DNA from: an uncultured beta proteobacterium
Lineage (GTDB): Bacteria; Pseudomonadota; Gammaproteobacteria; Burkholderiales; Burkholderiaceae_C
DNA length: 45,252 nucleotides
Direction: 5' to 3'
NCBI GenBank assembly: GCA_903822435.1
Contig: CAIJPE010000344.1
Span: 1-45,252, forward strand
Shown: in pieces, positions 1 through 9,732 of the stretch
Position numbering within the stretch: position 1 is the stretch's first letter
Layout of the letters: each line of letters starts with the position of its first letter
The notes under the pieces: model-generated
What the model saw: only the letters and a program-made list of their open reading frames with translations
Told to the model about the DNA's origin: nothing
The model's database searches: none
Translations under genes and position numbers: made by a program

Positions 1-2142
1 GAAGGCTTCGGCGCCGAAGGGTGCCAGCGCGCCCACCTGCTGCGCGGCCAGCCGCACGCCGCAGGTCCACAACCGGCGCAGGAAGCGGAACGAGCCCTCG
101 GCGCCCGAATCCGACCACGCCGCGCTCTGGTCCGGCGGGCCGGCGAACATCGTGAACACGCGGGCCGTGTCGGCGCCGAACCTGGCGATGATGTCGCGCG
201 GCTCCACCACGTTGTTCTTGCTCTTGGACATCTTCTCGATGCCGCCGAGCCGCACGGGCAGGCCGTCCGACTTGGCCGTGGCCCCCGTGGGGTGGCCGCG
301 GTCGTCATAGGTGACATCGACCTCGCTCGGGTAGAACCAGCGCCGCTTGCCGGATTCTTCCTCACGGTAGAACGACTCGTTGAGCAGCATGCCCTGGGTG
401 AACAGCTTGCGGAAGGGCTCGCTGAAGCTCACCAGGCCCAGGTCGCGCATGGCCCGCGTCCAGAAGCGGGCATACAGCAGGTGCAGCACGGCGTGCTCGA
501 TGCCGCCGATGTACTGGTCCATCGGCATCCAGTACGCGTTGCGCTCGTCCACCATGGTGGTGGCACCGGGGCAGGTGTAGCGCATGTAGTACCAGGCCGA
601 ATCGACGAAGGTGTCCATCGTGTCGGTCTCGCGCCGCGCCGGCTTGCCGCACTGCGGACAGCCCACGTTCAGGAAGGACGCGCACTTGTTCAGCGGGTTG
701 CCGCTGCCATCCGGCACCAGGTCCTCGGGCAGCAGCACCGGCAGGTCGGCCTCGGGCACGGGCACCGAGCCGCAGGCTTCGCAATGGATGATCGGGATCG
801 GCGTGCCCCAGTAGCGCTGCCGGCTGATGCCCCAGTCGCGCAGCCGCCAGGTGGTCTTCTTCTCGCCCAGGCCCTTGGCCGCCAGCGCCGCTGCGATCGC
901 GTCGACCGCACCCTGGTAGCTCAGCCCGCTGTAGTTGCCCGAGTTGATGGTGATGCCCTCGGTCTTGTCGGCATACCAGTCCTGCCACCGCTCGTAGTCG
1001 AAGGTTTCGCCGTCGACGTGCACCACCTGCAGCATGTCGATGCCGTACTTGCGTGCAAAGGCGAAGTCGCGCTCGTCGTGGGCCGGCACGCCCATCACGG
1101 CGCCGTCGCCGTAGCTGATCAGCACGTAGTTGCCCACCCACACCGGCACCGCCGCGCCGGTGAGCGGGTGCGCGACGAACAGGCCCGTGGGCCGGCCTTC
1201 CTTTTCCTTCAGCGCCAACTCGGCCTCGGTCGTGCCGCCCTTCTTGCACACCTCGATGAAGGCGGCCAGGGCGGGGTCGGTGCGGGCGGCGAAGGTGGCC
1301 AGCGGGTGTTCGGGCGCGACGGCGCAGAAGGTCACGCCCTTGATGGTGTCGGCCCGCGTGGTGAAGACATACAACCGCCCGTCCTGGATCAGCGCGCCGG
1401 TCTCGTCGCGGATCTCGTGCGGGAAGGCGAAGCGCACACCCTCGCTCTTGCCGATCCAGTGCTCCTGCATGAGGCGCACGCGCTCGGGCCAGCCTTCCAG
1501 GTAGTGCGCATCGGTGGTGTCGCTCACCCCCGCCAGCAACTCGTCGGCGTACCGGGTGATGGCCAGGTAGTAGCCGGGGATCTCGCGCTTTTCGACGATG
1601 GCATTGCTGCGCCAGCCGCGGCCGTCGACCACCTGCTCGTTGGCCAGCACGGTCTGGTCGACCGGGTCCCAGTTGACGATCTGTGTCTTCTTGTAGGCGA
1701 TGCCCTTCTCGAGCATCTTCAGGAAGAACCACTGGTTCCACTTGTAATAGTCGGGGTCGCAGGTGGCGAGTTCGCGGGTCCAGTCGAAGGCCAGTCCCAG
1801 GGGCTCCATCTGGCTCTTCATGTCGGCGATGTTGGCGCGCGTCCACTCCGCCGGCGGCACGCCGTTGTCCATCGCGGCGTTCTCGGCCGGCAGGCCGAAG
1901 GCGTCCCAGCCCATGGGCATCAGCACGTTCATGCCGCGCATGCGCAGGTGCCGCGCCATCATGTCGTTGATCGTGTAGTTGCGCACATGCCCCATGTGCA
2001 GCTTGCCGCTGGGGTAGGGCAGCATCGAGCACACGTAGTACTTGGGTCGCTCGGAGTCCTCGGTCACGCGGGCGGCGCCGATGGCCTGCCAATGCGCCTG
2101 GGCGGCGGTTTCGACCTCTGCGGGCAGGTATTTCTCGTTCAT
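1..2142 (-). CDS. leuS: Leucyl-tRNA synthetase (3' end outside window)
   Basis: This cytoplasmic class I aminoacyl-tRNA synthetase charges tRNA-Leu with leucine. The visible 714 codons begin [11 protein letters not shown] at the ATG ending at 2142 and run off the left edge; about 150 C-terminal residues are missing compared with the family's usual 860-870. The HIGH-type ATP-binding motif reads KLHMGHVRN (about 1981-2007) and the KMSKS loop reads EKMSKSKNN (about 210-240). A four-cysteine zinc ribbon (CEACG and CPQCG) and the CP1 editing region lie between them. In related Burkholderiales leuS usually follows exbD in the bamE-dapB-exbB-exbD block. Here an opposite-strand GGDEF-EAL gene separates them, so leuS needs its own promoter in 2143-2413. 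Confidence 0.97.
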   Translation of the reverse strand, partial: MNEKYLPAEVETAAQAHWQAIGAARVTEDSERPKYYVCSMLPYPSGKLHMGHVRNYTINDMMARHLRMRGMNVLMPMGWDAFGLPAENAAMDNGVPPAEWTRANIADMKSQMEPLGLAFDWTRELATCDPDYYKWNQWFFLKMLEKGIAYKKTQIVNWDPVDQTVLANEQVVDGRGWRSNAIVEKREIPGYYLAITRYADELLAGVSDTTDAHYLEGWPERVRLMQEHWIGKSEGVRFAFPHEIRDETGALIQDGRLYVFTTRADTIKGVTFCAVAPEHPLATFAARTDPALAAFIEVCKKGGTTEAELALKEKEGRPTGLFVAHPLTGAAVPVWVGNYVLISYGDGAVMGVPAHDERDFAFARKYGIDMLQVVHVDGETFDYERWQDWYADKTEGITINSGNYSGLSYQGAVDAIAAALAAKGLGEKKTTWRLRDWGISRQRYWGTPIPIIHCEACGSVPVPEADLPVLLPEDLVPDGSGNPLNKCASFLNVGCPQCGKPARRETDTMDTFVDSAWYYMRYTCPGATTMVDERNAYWMPMDQYIGGIEHAVLHLLYARFWTRAMRDLGLVSFSEPFRKLFTQGMLLNESFYREEESGKRRWFYPSEVDVTYDDRGHPTGATAKSDGLPVRLGGIEKMSKSKNNVVEPRDIIARFGADTARVFTMFAGPPDQSAAWSDSGAEGSFRFLRRLWTCGVRLAAQQVGALAPFGAEAF

Positions 2143-2254
2143 GCGTCGATTGTAGGGACGGCACGTCCCGGCATGCACCGTGCCAACTTCCGCACGGATT
2201 CCAGACGCGACTGAAACGAGTCCTCGTGTTCTTGGGGCGCCGTCGCCCTGCGCC

Positions 2255-2274
2255 GGCCGGGCTCGCGCCCGGCC
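2255..2274. repeat. Perfect 8-bp hairpin in the leuS / GGDEF-EAL divergent intergenic region
   Basis: GGCCGGGC at 2255-2262 pairs with GCCCGGCC at 2267-2274 around a four-base loop. A second, weaker inverted repeat (TCGGT / ACCGA, five-base loop) lies at 2300-2314. No T-tract follows on either strand, so a terminator is unlikely. The gap 2143-2413 (271 bp) must hold the promoters of both leuS and the c-di-GMP gene, but I cannot pick convincing -35/-10 boxes. The repeats could be leader structure or operator sites; neither is shown. Confidence 0.5.
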
Positions 2275-2413
2275 AACTGTGGGCCACGCGTGGGAATTGT
2301 CGGTCGCGAACCGACGGGCTCAAGTTCGTGGCCCCGAGCGTCGATGTCCCGGGGAACCCTCCTGTCGAGCGGATCCACCGGCGTCCGCCCCGGCGATCGA
2401 ACGAATCCACTTG

Positions 2414-4942
2414 ATGCCTGCTTTTCAAGAGCTGTCCACCGCCGAATCGCGTCCAGTGGGTCCGTGGGGGCGTTTTGTCCAGGCCTGCCTGTACGACTAT
2501 CCGTCCGCGGCGCGGCGGGTGTGGCTCGGGATTGCTTCGACTGGGTTGGCCGCGTGCATCTGGGCCGTTTGGAAGCTGGCGCACCAGCCCGTGGCCACGC
2601 TGCCGCCCGTGCTGGTGTGCCTGGGCCTGGTGGTGCTGGCAGCCCTGTTTCCGGTGAAGATCCCGCGCACCACGCACACGGTGGTCGTGGCCGACGTGTT
2701 CATCTTCACCTGCCTGGCCATGCTCGGCGCGCCGGCGGCCGTGCTCGCCGCGGGCGCCGAGGCCCTGGTGGCTGCCTGCCGGGTCTCCAGGCGGGCGAGC
2801 AGCCGCATCAGCGGGCCTGCCGCAGCCATGGCCGCCTACGCGGTCTGCGGGGCGATCTACAACGGGGTCACCGCCTGGATGGTCGGCTGGGGGATGCCGG
2901 CCGGGCCGGCCGCACTGGCCGGCCTGTGCGTGGTGGCGCCGGTGCAGGTGGCGTTGACGACCGGCAGCCTGATGAAGATGTCGGCCATCAAGCGTGCCGC
3001 GCCGCTGCCACTGGGCGAATTGGCCGCCGCCTGCAGCTGGATCCTGGCCATGAACCTGGCCGCGGCCTTCATTGCAGGGCTGGTGCACATCAATGCGCTG
3101 CGCAGCGGGCCGGCGGTCACGGTGGTGGCCGTGGGTGTGGCCTTCACGCTCGTGGTGCTGGTGCGCAGCAGCCTGCGTCGGCTGGATGCCGAGCGCCAGG
3201 CGCAGGAGGCGCTGGTCGCCGACGCGCAGCGGGAAGCCGAGCGCAGCCGGCAGCGTTTCACCGCGGCCTTCAGCCACGCGGCCATCGGCATGGCCATCGT
3301 GCAGCCGGGCGGCTGCGTTCTGCAGGTCAACCAGGCCCTGTGCGAGCTGCTCGGCCGTCAGGCGTCGCAGTTGGTGGGAGCCCCGTTCACCGATGTGCTG
3401 CACCCGGGCGATGCGGCCCTCTTCACGCGGCAGACCGGCGCCAGCGGGGTGGGCGGCTATGGCCGCGACGACGTGGTCTCCATCGAGCTGCGCTGCCGAA
3501 GCCTGGACGGCTCGGACCTGTGGGTGGCCCTGCACTGCAGCAACTACGAAGACCCCGGCGGTGCGGGGCATTGCCTGATCTACCAGCTGCACGACATCAC
3601 CTCGCGCCATCTGGCCGAAAGCCGGCTGCACCACATCGCCTTCCACGACGGGCTGACCGACCTGGCCAACCGCACCTGCTTCCACGAGCGGCTGGAGGTG
3701 GCGGTGGACCGCTCGCGCACGGACACGACGCAGCGCTTTGCGGTGCTCTTCCTCGACCTGGACCGCTTCAAGATCGTCAACGACAGCCTGGGCCACATCG
3801 CCGGCAACGAACTGCTGCGCGAGGTGGCCCAGCGCCTGCAATCCTGCGTGCGCCCGATCGACCTGGTGGCCCGCCTGGGCGGCGACGAGTTCGCAATCCT
3901 GCTCGAGGACCTGTCCGATGCCGAGGCCGGCATGCGCCTGGCGCAGCGCGTGCTGGCCGCCCTGTGCAAGCCGTTGTCGATCAACGGCACCGAGGTCGTG
4001 CCCGGCGCGAGCATCGGCATCACCTTCAGCGACCTGGGCTACCGCACGGTGGACGAGGTGCTGCGCGACGCCGACCTGGCGATGTACGAAGCCAAGGCCG
4101 GCGGCCGCGGCCGCGTGGTGCTGTTCGACCACACCATGCATGAGCGCGTGGCCGAGAAGATGGCCCTGGAGGCCGACCTGCGCCGGGCCATCGGCGAGGG
4201 GCAGTTGTCGGTGGCCTTCCAGCCCATGTACGAACTGGAGCCCTACCGGATGTACGGCTTCGAGGCCCTGGCGCGCTGGGTGCACCCGCAGCGCGGGCCC
4301 GTCAGCCCGGCGGTCTTCATCGGCCTGGCCGAGGAGTCGGGACATATCGAGGCGCTGACCAGCTGGGTCATCGAGCACTCGGTGGCGCAACTGGCCCTGT
4401 GGCAACGCACGGTGCCCGGTGCCGCGCGCCTGGGGGTGCACGTGAACATCTCCGGGCGCGACCTCGCGCGGCCCGACCTGGCGGGCTTCGTCCAGGACGT
4501 GCTGTTGCGCCATGGGCTGGAGCCGGAATTCCTGACGTTGGAAATCACCGAGACGACGCTGATGGGCCGCCTGGATGTGGCCCTGCAGACCATGGGCCGG
4601 CTGCGCCAGATCGGCGTGCGATTCTCCATCGACGACTTCGGCACCGGCTATTCCTCGCTGGCCTACCTCGGTTCGCTGCCGATCGACAGCCTGAAGATCG
4701 ACCGTTCGTTCGTGATGGGTCTGAACGACAAGCCGCAGAACGTCGAGATCGTGCGCGCCGTGATGAACCTGGGCCAGTCGCTGGGCCGCCGCGTCATTGC
4801 CGAAGGCGTCGAGACCACCGAACAGCTGGCCATCTTGCGGCAGCTTGGCGTGCCCATCGGCCAGGGTTACCTGCTGTCCAGGCCGCTGTCGGTGGACAAG
4901 GTGCTGGAGCTCCTGCGGGTGGGCTCCCCGGTCATGGCCTGA
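2414..4942 (+). CDS. Membrane-bound PAS-GGDEF-EAL c-di-GMP turnover protein
   Basis: An 842-residue bifunctional c-di-GMP signalling protein. Residues about 35-252 form an integral-membrane sensor region with several hydrophobic segments. A short coiled linker (255-280) leads into a PAS domain (about 280-400). The GGDEF domain spans about 405-570, with an intact GGDEF signature at 489-493 and an RxxD inhibitory I-site (RPID, 480-483) exactly five residues before it, so product-inhibited cyclase activity is expected. The EAL domain (about 580-835) keeps FEALARW, LEITET, DDFGTGYSSL, KIDRSF and EGVET, as expected of an active phosphodiesterase. The start is the ATG at 2414; a TTG directly before it and the weak ribosome site leave some doubt. 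Net direction of activity cannot be read from sequence. Confidence 0.95.
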   Translation: MPAFQELSTAESRPVGPWGRFVQACLYDYPSAARRVWLGIASTGLAACIWAVWKLAHQPVATLPPVLVCLGLVVLAALFPVKIPRTTHTVVVADVFIFTCLAMLGAPAAVLAAGAEALVAACRVSRRASSRISGPAAAMAAYAVCGAIYNGVTAWMVGWGMPAGPAALAGLCVVAPVQVALTTGSLMKMSAIKRAAPLPLGELAAACSWILAMNLAAAFIAGLVHINALRSGPAVTVVAVGVAFTLVVLVRSSLRRLDAERQAQEALVADAQREAERSRQRFTAAFSHAAIGMAIVQPGGCVLQVNQALCELLGRQASQLVGAPFTDVLHPGDAALFTRQTGASGVGGYGRDDVVSIELRCRSLDGSDLWVALHCSNYEDPGGAGHCLIYQLHDITSRHLAESRLHHIAFHDGLTDLANRTCFHERLEVAVDRSRTDTTQRFAVLFLDLDRFKIVNDSLGHIAGNELLREVAQRLQSCVRPIDLVARLGGDEFAILLEDLSDAEAGMRLAQRVLAALCKPLSINGTEVVPGASIGITFSDLGYRTVDEVLRDADLAMYEAKAGGRGRVVLFDHTMHERVAEKMALEADLRRAIGEGQLSVAFQPMYELEPYRMYGFEALARWVHPQRGPVSPAVFIGLAEESGHIEALTSWVIEHSVAQLALWQRTVPGAARLGVHVNISGRDLARPDLAGFVQDVLLRHGLEPEFLTLEITETTLMGRLDVALQTMGRLRQIGVRFSIDDFGTGYSSLAYLGSLPIDSLKIDRSFVMGLNDKPQNVEIVRAVMNLGQSLGRRVIAEGVETTEQLAILRQLGVPIGQGYLLSRPLSVDKVLELLRVGSPVMA

Positions 4943-4949
4943 GCGAAGC

Positions 4950-4966
4950 GCCGGCGCGTGGCCGGC
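4950..4966. terminator. Hairpin between convergent GGDEF-EAL gene and exbD
   Basis: GCCGGC at 4950-4955 and again at 4961-4966 can form a six-bp stem with a five-base loop in the 30 bp between two converging stop codons. There is no T-tract. It is a plausible bidirectional pause or termination site by position only. Confidence 0.3.
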
Positions 4967-4972
4967 AGGTCG

Positions 4973-5392
<420 letters not shown>

Positions 5393-5393
5393 G

Positions 5394-6068
5394 TCAGTGC
5401 GGCTGTCGATCGTGCACGAAGATCTCGAGCAGGTCGTGCGCGAAGCCTTCGAGCTCGGCCTCGCAGGCCGCGACCCACTTGCCGAACACGTTGTAGGCCA
5501 GCACCGCGGGCACGGCGACGGCGATGCCCGCGGCGGTCATGATCAGCGCCTCGCCGATGGGGCCCGAGACCTTGTCGATGCTGATGTTGCCGGCCGAGGC
5601 GATGCCCGCCAGCGCGTGGTAGATCGCCCACACCGTGCCGAACAGGCCCACGAAGGGCGCCGTGCTGCCGATGGAGGCCAGCAGCACCTGCCCGTACTGC
5701 AGGTGGGCCAGGCCGCGGTGCAGGGCGTCGCGCAGGCGCCGCGTGAGTTGTGAAGGCAGGGCGCCCGAGGTCTCCAGCGTGCCCGCGGCCGGCTTTGCGG
5801 CGGCCGCGTCCAGCAGCGGCAGCAACACGCTCTCACGGTCGAGTGCGGCCAGGCGGCTGCGCCCTTCGTCCACCGAGCCGGCGTCCCAGAAGGCCGGGAC
5901 GGCCTTGGCCACGTCACCCAGGGCGCGCCGCAACAGCCGGCCCTTCCACAGGATCAGCACCCAGGAAGCCACCGACATCGCGAGCAGCAGCAGCGCCACC
6001 GCGCGGCCGATGCCGTCGTTGCGCATCCAGAACTGTTCGATGCCGTCCACGGGCGCCGAGCCTGCCAA
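5394..6068 (-). CDS. exbB: MotA/TolQ/ExbB-family proton channel protein
   Basis: Partner of ExbD in an inner-membrane proton channel. The 224-residue protein has one N-terminal transmembrane helix (about 21-42) and two C-terminal helices (about 125-150 and 170-192), with the family signature GLFGTVWAIYHAL near residue 139. The start is uncertain: the first in-frame candidate is a TTG at 6068, two bases after the dapB stop, which suggests coupling; a GTG at 6050 and an ATG at 6026 would shorten the N-terminus without touching conserved sequence. The gene sits in a bamE-dapB-exbB-exbD run, a common arrangement in Burkholderiales. Confidence 0.9.
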   Translation of the reverse strand: MAGSAPVDGIEQFWMRNDGIGRAVALLLLAMSVASWVLILWKGRLLRRALGDVAKAVPAFWDAGSVDEGRSRLAALDRESVLLPLLDAAAAKPAAGTLETSGALPSQLTRRLRDALHRGLAHLQYGQVLLASIGSTAPFVGLFGTVWAIYHALAGIASAGNISIDKVSGPIGEALIMTAAGIAVAVPAVLAYNVFGKWVAACEAELEGFAHDLLEIFVHDRQPH

Positions 6069-6070
6069 CC

Positions 6071-6898
6071 TCAGCGCGGCGCCGTGCCGGGCGCCAGGCC
6101 CAGCACGGCATCCATGCCGTACAGGCCGGCCTGGCCGGGCTGCAGCGCCGCCAGGAAGCGCGCCGCGCGCAGGCTGCCGTCGGCATAGTTGGCGCGGCTG
6201 CTGCTCTTGTGGGCAATCTCGAGGCGCTCGCCGGTGCCGGCGAAGATCACGGTGTGTTCGCCCACGATGTCGCCGCCGCGCACCGTGGCGAACCCGATGC
6301 TGCCCGGCGGGCGTTCGCCCGTGTGGCCGTGGCGGGCGAACACGCCGTGGGTGTCCAGACCGACGCCGCGGGCCTGCGCCAGCACCTCGCCCATGGCCAG
6401 CGCCGTGCCGCTGGGGGCGTCGACCTTGTGGCGGTGATGCGCTTCCACCACCTCGATGTCGTAGCCCTCGCCCAGGGCCTGGGCGGCAGTGGCCAGGAGT
6501 TGCAGCATCACGTTGACGCCCACGCTCATGTTGGCCGCGAACACCGTGGCCACCTGCTGCGCATGCTCGGCGATGGCGGCCTTCTGCGCAGCCGTGAAGC
6601 CGGTGGTGCCGACGACGGCCCGCACGCCGTGCCGGCGGCAGGCGGCCAGCTGGGCCAGCGTGCCTTCGGGGCGGGTGAAGTCGATCAGCACCTGCGCCCC
6701 GGCCAGGCCCGCGTCCACGTCGGCCGTGATGGCCACACCCGTGGCGCGGCCCGCGAAGGTGCCGGCGTCCTGGCCGATGGCGGGGCTGCCAGGCAGGTCG
6801 AGCGCCCCCGTCAGCAGGCAGTCGGCGCTGGCCAGCACGGCGTCGATCAGCATGCGGCCCATGCGCCCGCCGGCGCCGGCAATGGCCACGTTCAGCAT
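6071..6898 (-). CDS. dapB: 4-Hydroxy-tetrahydrodipicolinate reductase
   Basis: Cytoplasmic NAD(P)H-dependent reductase of the diaminopimelate/lysine pathway, feeding peptidoglycan and lysine synthesis. The 275 residues match the family's length. The N-terminal Rossmann motif is GAGGRMGR (residues 8-15); the substrate and catalytic segment [15 protein letters not shown] lies near residue 155, and VGTTGF in the middle. It starts at an ATG 40 bp downstream of the bamE stop and is followed two bases later by exbB, so a bamE-dapB-exbB-exbD transcript is likely. Confidence 0.97.
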   Translation of the reverse strand: MLNVAIAGAGGRMGRMLIDAVLASADCLLTGALDLPGSPAIGQDAGTFAGRATGVAITADVDAGLAGAQVLIDFTRPEGTLAQLAACRRHGVRAVVGTTGFTAAQKAAIAEHAQQVATVFAANMSVGVNVMLQLLATAAQALGEGYDIEVVEAHHRHKVDAPSGTALAMGEVLAQARGVGLDTHGVFARHGHTGERPPGSIGFATVRGGDIVGEHTVIFAGTGERLEIAHKSSSRANYADGSLRAARFLAALQPGQAGLYGMDAVLGLAPGTAPR

Positions 6899-6938
6899 CC
6901 GACGGCGCCTTCCCGGGCGGCGGCGCCCACGGCGGCGA

Positions 6939-7460
6939 TCAACCGGCCTCCAGCGGCGGGTATTCGCGCACCGGGCCCACCGGCTCCGGCGGCGGGGCCT
7001 CGCGCCTGGGTGGCATCGGCAGCGCAGCGCGCTCCTCTTCGCTCAGCTCCAGCTTGGGCGCGCGCGGGTCCTTGAAGCGGCTGATCGATGCCACGAAGTC
7101 GCGCTCGGAGGGCAGCTCGGGGGCCTCCACCGACTTCACCACGTCGCCATCGAACAGCACGATCACGCTGCGCCGCTGCAGCGCGGCGCCAGGCCGGCGC
7201 AGGGTGAAGATGTAGTCCCAGCGGTTGGCGTGGAAGGGGTCGGTCATCAGGGGCGTGCCCAGCACGTCGCGCACCTGCAGCCGCGTCAGGCCGGGCTTGA
7301 GCAGGGCGGCCTGCTCGCGGGTGATGGCGTTGCCCTGCACGATGTCGATGCGGTAGGGCGTGATGAAGCCCATCAGGCTGTCGGTGCGTTGCAATGCTTC
7401 GCAGCCGGCCAGCTGGGCGCAGGCAGCCAGGGCCGCCAGGAGGGTGGTCAGTCGTCGCAT
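6939..7460 (-). CDS. bamE: Outer-membrane assembly lipoprotein BamE (SmpA/OmlA)
   Basis: Lipoprotein subunit of the BAM complex that inserts beta-barrel proteins into the outer membrane. The chosen ATG at 7460 gives 173 residues beginning with a lipoprotein signal peptide, [16 protein letters not shown], and the lipobox LAGC. The SmpA/OmlA core follows ([29 protein letters not shown]). A TTG start 27 bp upstream would put charged residues before the signal peptide and is less likely. The C-terminus is a Pro/Glu-rich tail. The bamE-fur divergent arrangement is common in beta- and gammaproteobacteria. Confidence 0.93.
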   Translation of the reverse strand: MRRLTTLLAALAACAQLAGCEALQRTDSLMGFITPYRIDIVQGNAITREQAALLKPGLTRLQVRDVLGTPLMTDPFHANRWDYIFTLRRPGAALQRRSVIVLFDGDVVKSVEAPELPSERDFVASISRFKDPRAPKLELSEEERAALPMPPRREAPPPEPVGPVREYPPLEAG

Positions 7461-7566
7461 GGAAGGCAGCGCGCGGTGCTCGGGCAAGGCAAAGGGAGCC
7501 GGTGATGTCGGCGGCGGCGGCGTGGCCCGTGGATGCGTGGCCGCAGACGCGCCGCAACAGGCTGGC

Positions 7567-7585
7567 TATGATCCTCGGCATTCTA
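7567..7585. promoter_or_regulatory. Interlocked divergent -10 elements for fur (+) and bamE (-)
   Basis: TATGAT at 7567-7572 on the plus strand is a good -10 box for fur, giving a leader of about 40 nt. On the minus strand TAGAAT (7585 down to 7580) is a good -10 for bamE, giving a leader of about 110 nt. The -35 regions are weak on both sides. The two start regions lie within 20 bp, so RNA polymerases would compete. I saw no convincing 19-bp Fur box here. Confidence 0.5.
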
Positions 7586-7591
7586 GCCAGG

Positions 7592-7607
7592 GCCCCAGGG
7601 CTGGGGC
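7592..7607 (+). promoter_or_regulatory. Hairpin abutting the fur ribosome-binding site
   Basis: GCCCCA (7592-7597) and TGGGGC (7602-7607) form a perfect six-bp stem with a four-base loop, ending one base before the fur Shine-Dalgarno stretch TTAAGGG (7608-7614). In the mRNA this could stack against or limit access to the ribosome site. Function is inferred from position only. Confidence 0.4.
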
Positions 7608-7620
7608 TTAAGGGCACGCC

Positions 7621-8049
7621 ATGACGCAGGTCGACGAACTCAAGAGCAGCGGTCTGAAGGCGACCGTGCCGCGCATCAAGGTGCTGGAGGTCTTCCAGCG
7701 CACGCAGCGCCGCCATTTGTCGGCCGAAGACGTCTACAAGGTGCTTCTCACCGAAAGCGCCGACGTCGGGCTGGCCACCGTCTATCGGGTGCTCATGCAG
7801 TTCGAGCAGGCCGGGCTGCTCACGCGCAGCAATTTCGAATCGGGCAAGGCGGTGTTCGAGCTCAACCAGGGCGAGCACCATGACCACCTGGTGTGCCTGG
7901 ACTGCGGGCGCGTGGAGGAGTTCTACGACCCCGAGATCGAGCAGCGACAGCGGGCCGTGACCACCGCCCGCGGGTTCGAACTGCAGGAACACACGCTGGC
8001 CCTGTACGCCCGCTGCATCAAGGCCGATTGCCCGTCTCGCAGCAAGTGA
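7621..8049 (+). CDS. fur: Ferric uptake regulator Fur
   Basis: Iron-responsive transcriptional repressor that binds DNA as a dimer with Fe(II). The 142-residue length is typical. The winged-helix N-terminal half contains GLKATVPRIKVLEVF and the recognition region SAEDVYKVLLTE...GLATVYRVL. The metal and dimerisation half contains GEHHDHLVCLDCG, with the HHDH site and the CxxC structural zinc pair, and a second Cys pair near the C-terminus (ARCIKADC). It is divergent from bamE and convergent with hprK, 22 bp apart. Confidence 0.98.
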   Translation: MTQVDELKSSGLKATVPRIKVLEVFQRTQRRHLSAEDVYKVLLTESADVGLATVYRVLMQFEQAGLLTRSNFESGKAVFELNQGEHHDHLVCLDCGRVEEFYDPEIEQRQRAVTTARGFELQEHTLALYARCIKADCPSRSK

Positions 8050-8071
8050 GGCCGGGCCCGCCGCGGCGCGG

Positions 8072-9028
8072 CTATTCGTGGTCTCCGCGCTCCATCGCCT
8101 GCTGGTGCCGCTTGATGAACTCCTGGTAGGTGTCGATGCCTCGCAGCTGCAGCACCGTGTTGCGCACCGCGGCCTCCACCAGCACGGCCAGGTTGCGCCC
8201 GGCATCCACCGCGATCACCACCTTGCGCACGGGCAGGCCCAGCACTTCCTCGTACAGCGGCTCGTAGGGCAGGCGTTCGAATTCGCGCTCCATCGTCTCC
8301 TTGCGCACCAGGTGCACGATGAGCTTCAGGCGCATCTTTCGGCGCACCGCGGTCTCGCCGAAGATGGCCTTGATGTCCAGCAGGCCGATGCCGCGCACTT
8401 CCAGCAGGTTGAGCAGCAGCTCTGGGCAGCGGCCCTCCAGGGCGGTCTGGGAGATGCGGTACAGGTCCACTGCATCGTCGGCCACCAGGCCATGCCCGCG
8501 CGAGATGAGCTCCAGGCCCAGTTCGCTCTTGCCCAGGCCCGATTCGCCCGTGAGCAGCACGCCCAGGCCCAGGATGTCCATGAACACGCCGTGGCGGGTG
8601 GTGCGCTCGGCAAACAGATGGCCCAGGTACGCCCGGACCACGTCGATCACGTGGCCGGCCGATTCCAACGTCACGAACAGGGGTATTTCGGCGCGGTCGC
8701 ACATCGCCACCAGGCGGTCGGGCGGCACGCTGCCGTCGGCCACGATGATGACGGGGGGCTCGAGCGTCACGATGCGCGAGATGCGCCGTTCCTGGTCTTC
8801 GGGGGCGCTGGCCAGCAGGTAGGCCACCTCGCGCTGCCCGACGATCTGCACCCGGTACGGATGGATGTAGTTCAGGTAGCCGACGAGATCGGCCGCCGAG
8901 CGGGCATCGCGCACAGCGGCATCGTCGAACCGGCGCTCGGGGTGGGCGTGCCCCGCGATCCATTCCCAGTGCAGCGCCTCGCGGTGGGCCTCGAAGAGGG
9001 CTTCGGCGCTGATCGAGGTCGGCTTCAT
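8072..9028 (-). CDS. hprK: HPr kinase/phosphorylase
   Basis: Bifunctional enzyme that phosphorylates and dephosphorylates a serine on the phosphocarrier HPr, in the incomplete PTS-Ntr regulatory system of proteobacteria. The 318-residue protein has an HprK N-terminal domain and a C-terminal kinase domain with His146 in TRHGVFMDI, the Walker A loop GESGLGKS (161-168) and the HprK signature near [16 protein letters not shown]. It begins 10 bp after the ptsN stop, so the two are co-transcribed. Its substrate HPr (ptsH) is not in the window. Confidence 0.96.
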   Translation of the reverse strand: MKPTSISAEALFEAHREALHWEWIAGHAHPERRFDDAAVRDARSAADLVGYLNYIHPYRVQIVGQREVAYLLASAPEDQERRISRIVTLEPPVIIVADGSVPPDRLVAMCDRAEIPLFVTLESAGHVIDVVRAYLGHLFAERTTRHGVFMDILGLGVLLTGESGLGKSELGLELISRGHGLVADDAVDLYRISQTALEGRCPELLLNLLEVRGIGLLDIKAIFGETAVRRKMRLKLIVHLVRKETMEREFERLPYEPLYEEVLGLPVRKVVIAVDAGRNLAVLVEAAVRNTVLQLRGIDTYQEFIKRHQQAMERGDHE

Positions 9029-9038
9029 CGGCCGCCCG

Positions 9039-9509
9039 TCAGGCCACGGACTTCAGCGGCTCCCAGTCGGAGATGAGCTTGTGCACCGTGGCGGCGTCGG
9101 CCTCGGTCTTCAGCCGCTCGCGCAGGTCGCGGTCCGAGAGCATCTCGGCGATCTCGGACAGGATTTCAAGGTGCCGCTGGGTGGCAGCCTCGGGCACGAG
9201 GAGGAAGATCAGCAACTGCACCGCCTCGTCGTCGGGGGCGTCGAAGGGAATCGCCTGCTGCACCCGCAGCACGGCGGCCAGCGGGTTCTTCAGCCCCTTG
9301 ATGCGCCCGTGCGGGATGGCCACGGCGTGGCCCAGGCCGGTGGAGCCCAGGCGTTCGCGGGCGAAGAGGTTATCGGTCACGGTGCTGCGCGCGATCGCGT
9401 GCTGGTTCTCGAACAGCAGCCCGGCCTGTTCGAAGACACGCTTCTTGCTGGTGGCCTCGACGTTCACCATGACATTGCTGACAGGCAGGATCGTGGCGAG
9501 TCGGTTCAT
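9039..9509 (-). CDS. ptsN: PTS-Ntr EIIA component PtsN
   Basis: Cytoplasmic EIIA-Ntr phosphoacceptor that relays PTS-Ntr phosphorylation to nitrogen, potassium and stress control targets. The 156 residues are the family's normal length. The active-site histidine is His67 in [11 protein letters not shown], and the conserved FLLVPE segment lies near residue 128. It lies upstream of hprK on the same strand. A hairpin terminator separates it from hpf, implying its own promoter in 9510-9685, where TATCAT on the minus strand (complement of ATGATA near 9583-9588) is a possible -10 box. Confidence 0.96.
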   Translation of the reverse strand: MNRLATILPVSNVMVNVEATSKKRVFEQAGLLFENQHAIARSTVTDNLFARERLGSTGLGHAVAIPHGRIKGLKNPLAAVLRVQQAIPFDAPDDEAVQLLIFLLVPEAATQRHLEILSEIAEMLSDRDLRERLKTEADAATVHKLISDWEPLKSVA

Positions 9510-9685
9510 CGGGCCATTCCCAATTTCCGCTGTTCACCGCGGACAGCAGGCCGGGCGGTGATCGCGGTGTTGAAACAAAAAATGATGATAGTCCTGGCGG
9601 ACGCGAGCGGCGCAAGTGCCGCGTCCCCGAAACAGGTGGAGGCCCCGAGAATTGCGGCGCTGCAGCAACAGCCGCCGGGCGCCCA

Positions 9686-9710
9686 TTGAAAACGGCCCCG
9701 CAGGGCCGTT
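9686..9710 (-). terminator. Rho-independent terminator after hpf
   Basis: AACGGCCC (9691-9698) and GGGCCGTT (9703-9710) make a perfect eight-bp stem with a four-base loop. Read on the minus strand the stem ends in TTTT followed by CAA, a short U-tract. It lies 23 bp past the hpf stop codon. Confidence 0.65.
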
Positions 9711-9732
9711 GGCGATGGCCGTGATGGCCCGG

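Noticed and set aside
292..2214. 640-codon plus-strand frame opposite leuS
   Set aside because: Composition is typical of antisense shadow translation and the leuS frame on the other strand is unambiguous.
362..4513. Very long open frame (1383 codons) on the minus strand across leuS and the GGDEF-EAL gene
   Set aside because: It has no recognisable domain, is rich in His, Arg, Gly and Ala as expected of shadow frames in GC-rich DNA, and lies across two well-supported genes.
7461..7620. Fur autoregulatory box
   Set aside because: No 19-bp GATAATGATAATCATTATC-like sequence was found between bamE and fur.
9560..9620. Sigma-54 promoter for ptsN
   Set aside because: GGCAC and TTGC elements occur but not with the required spacing.
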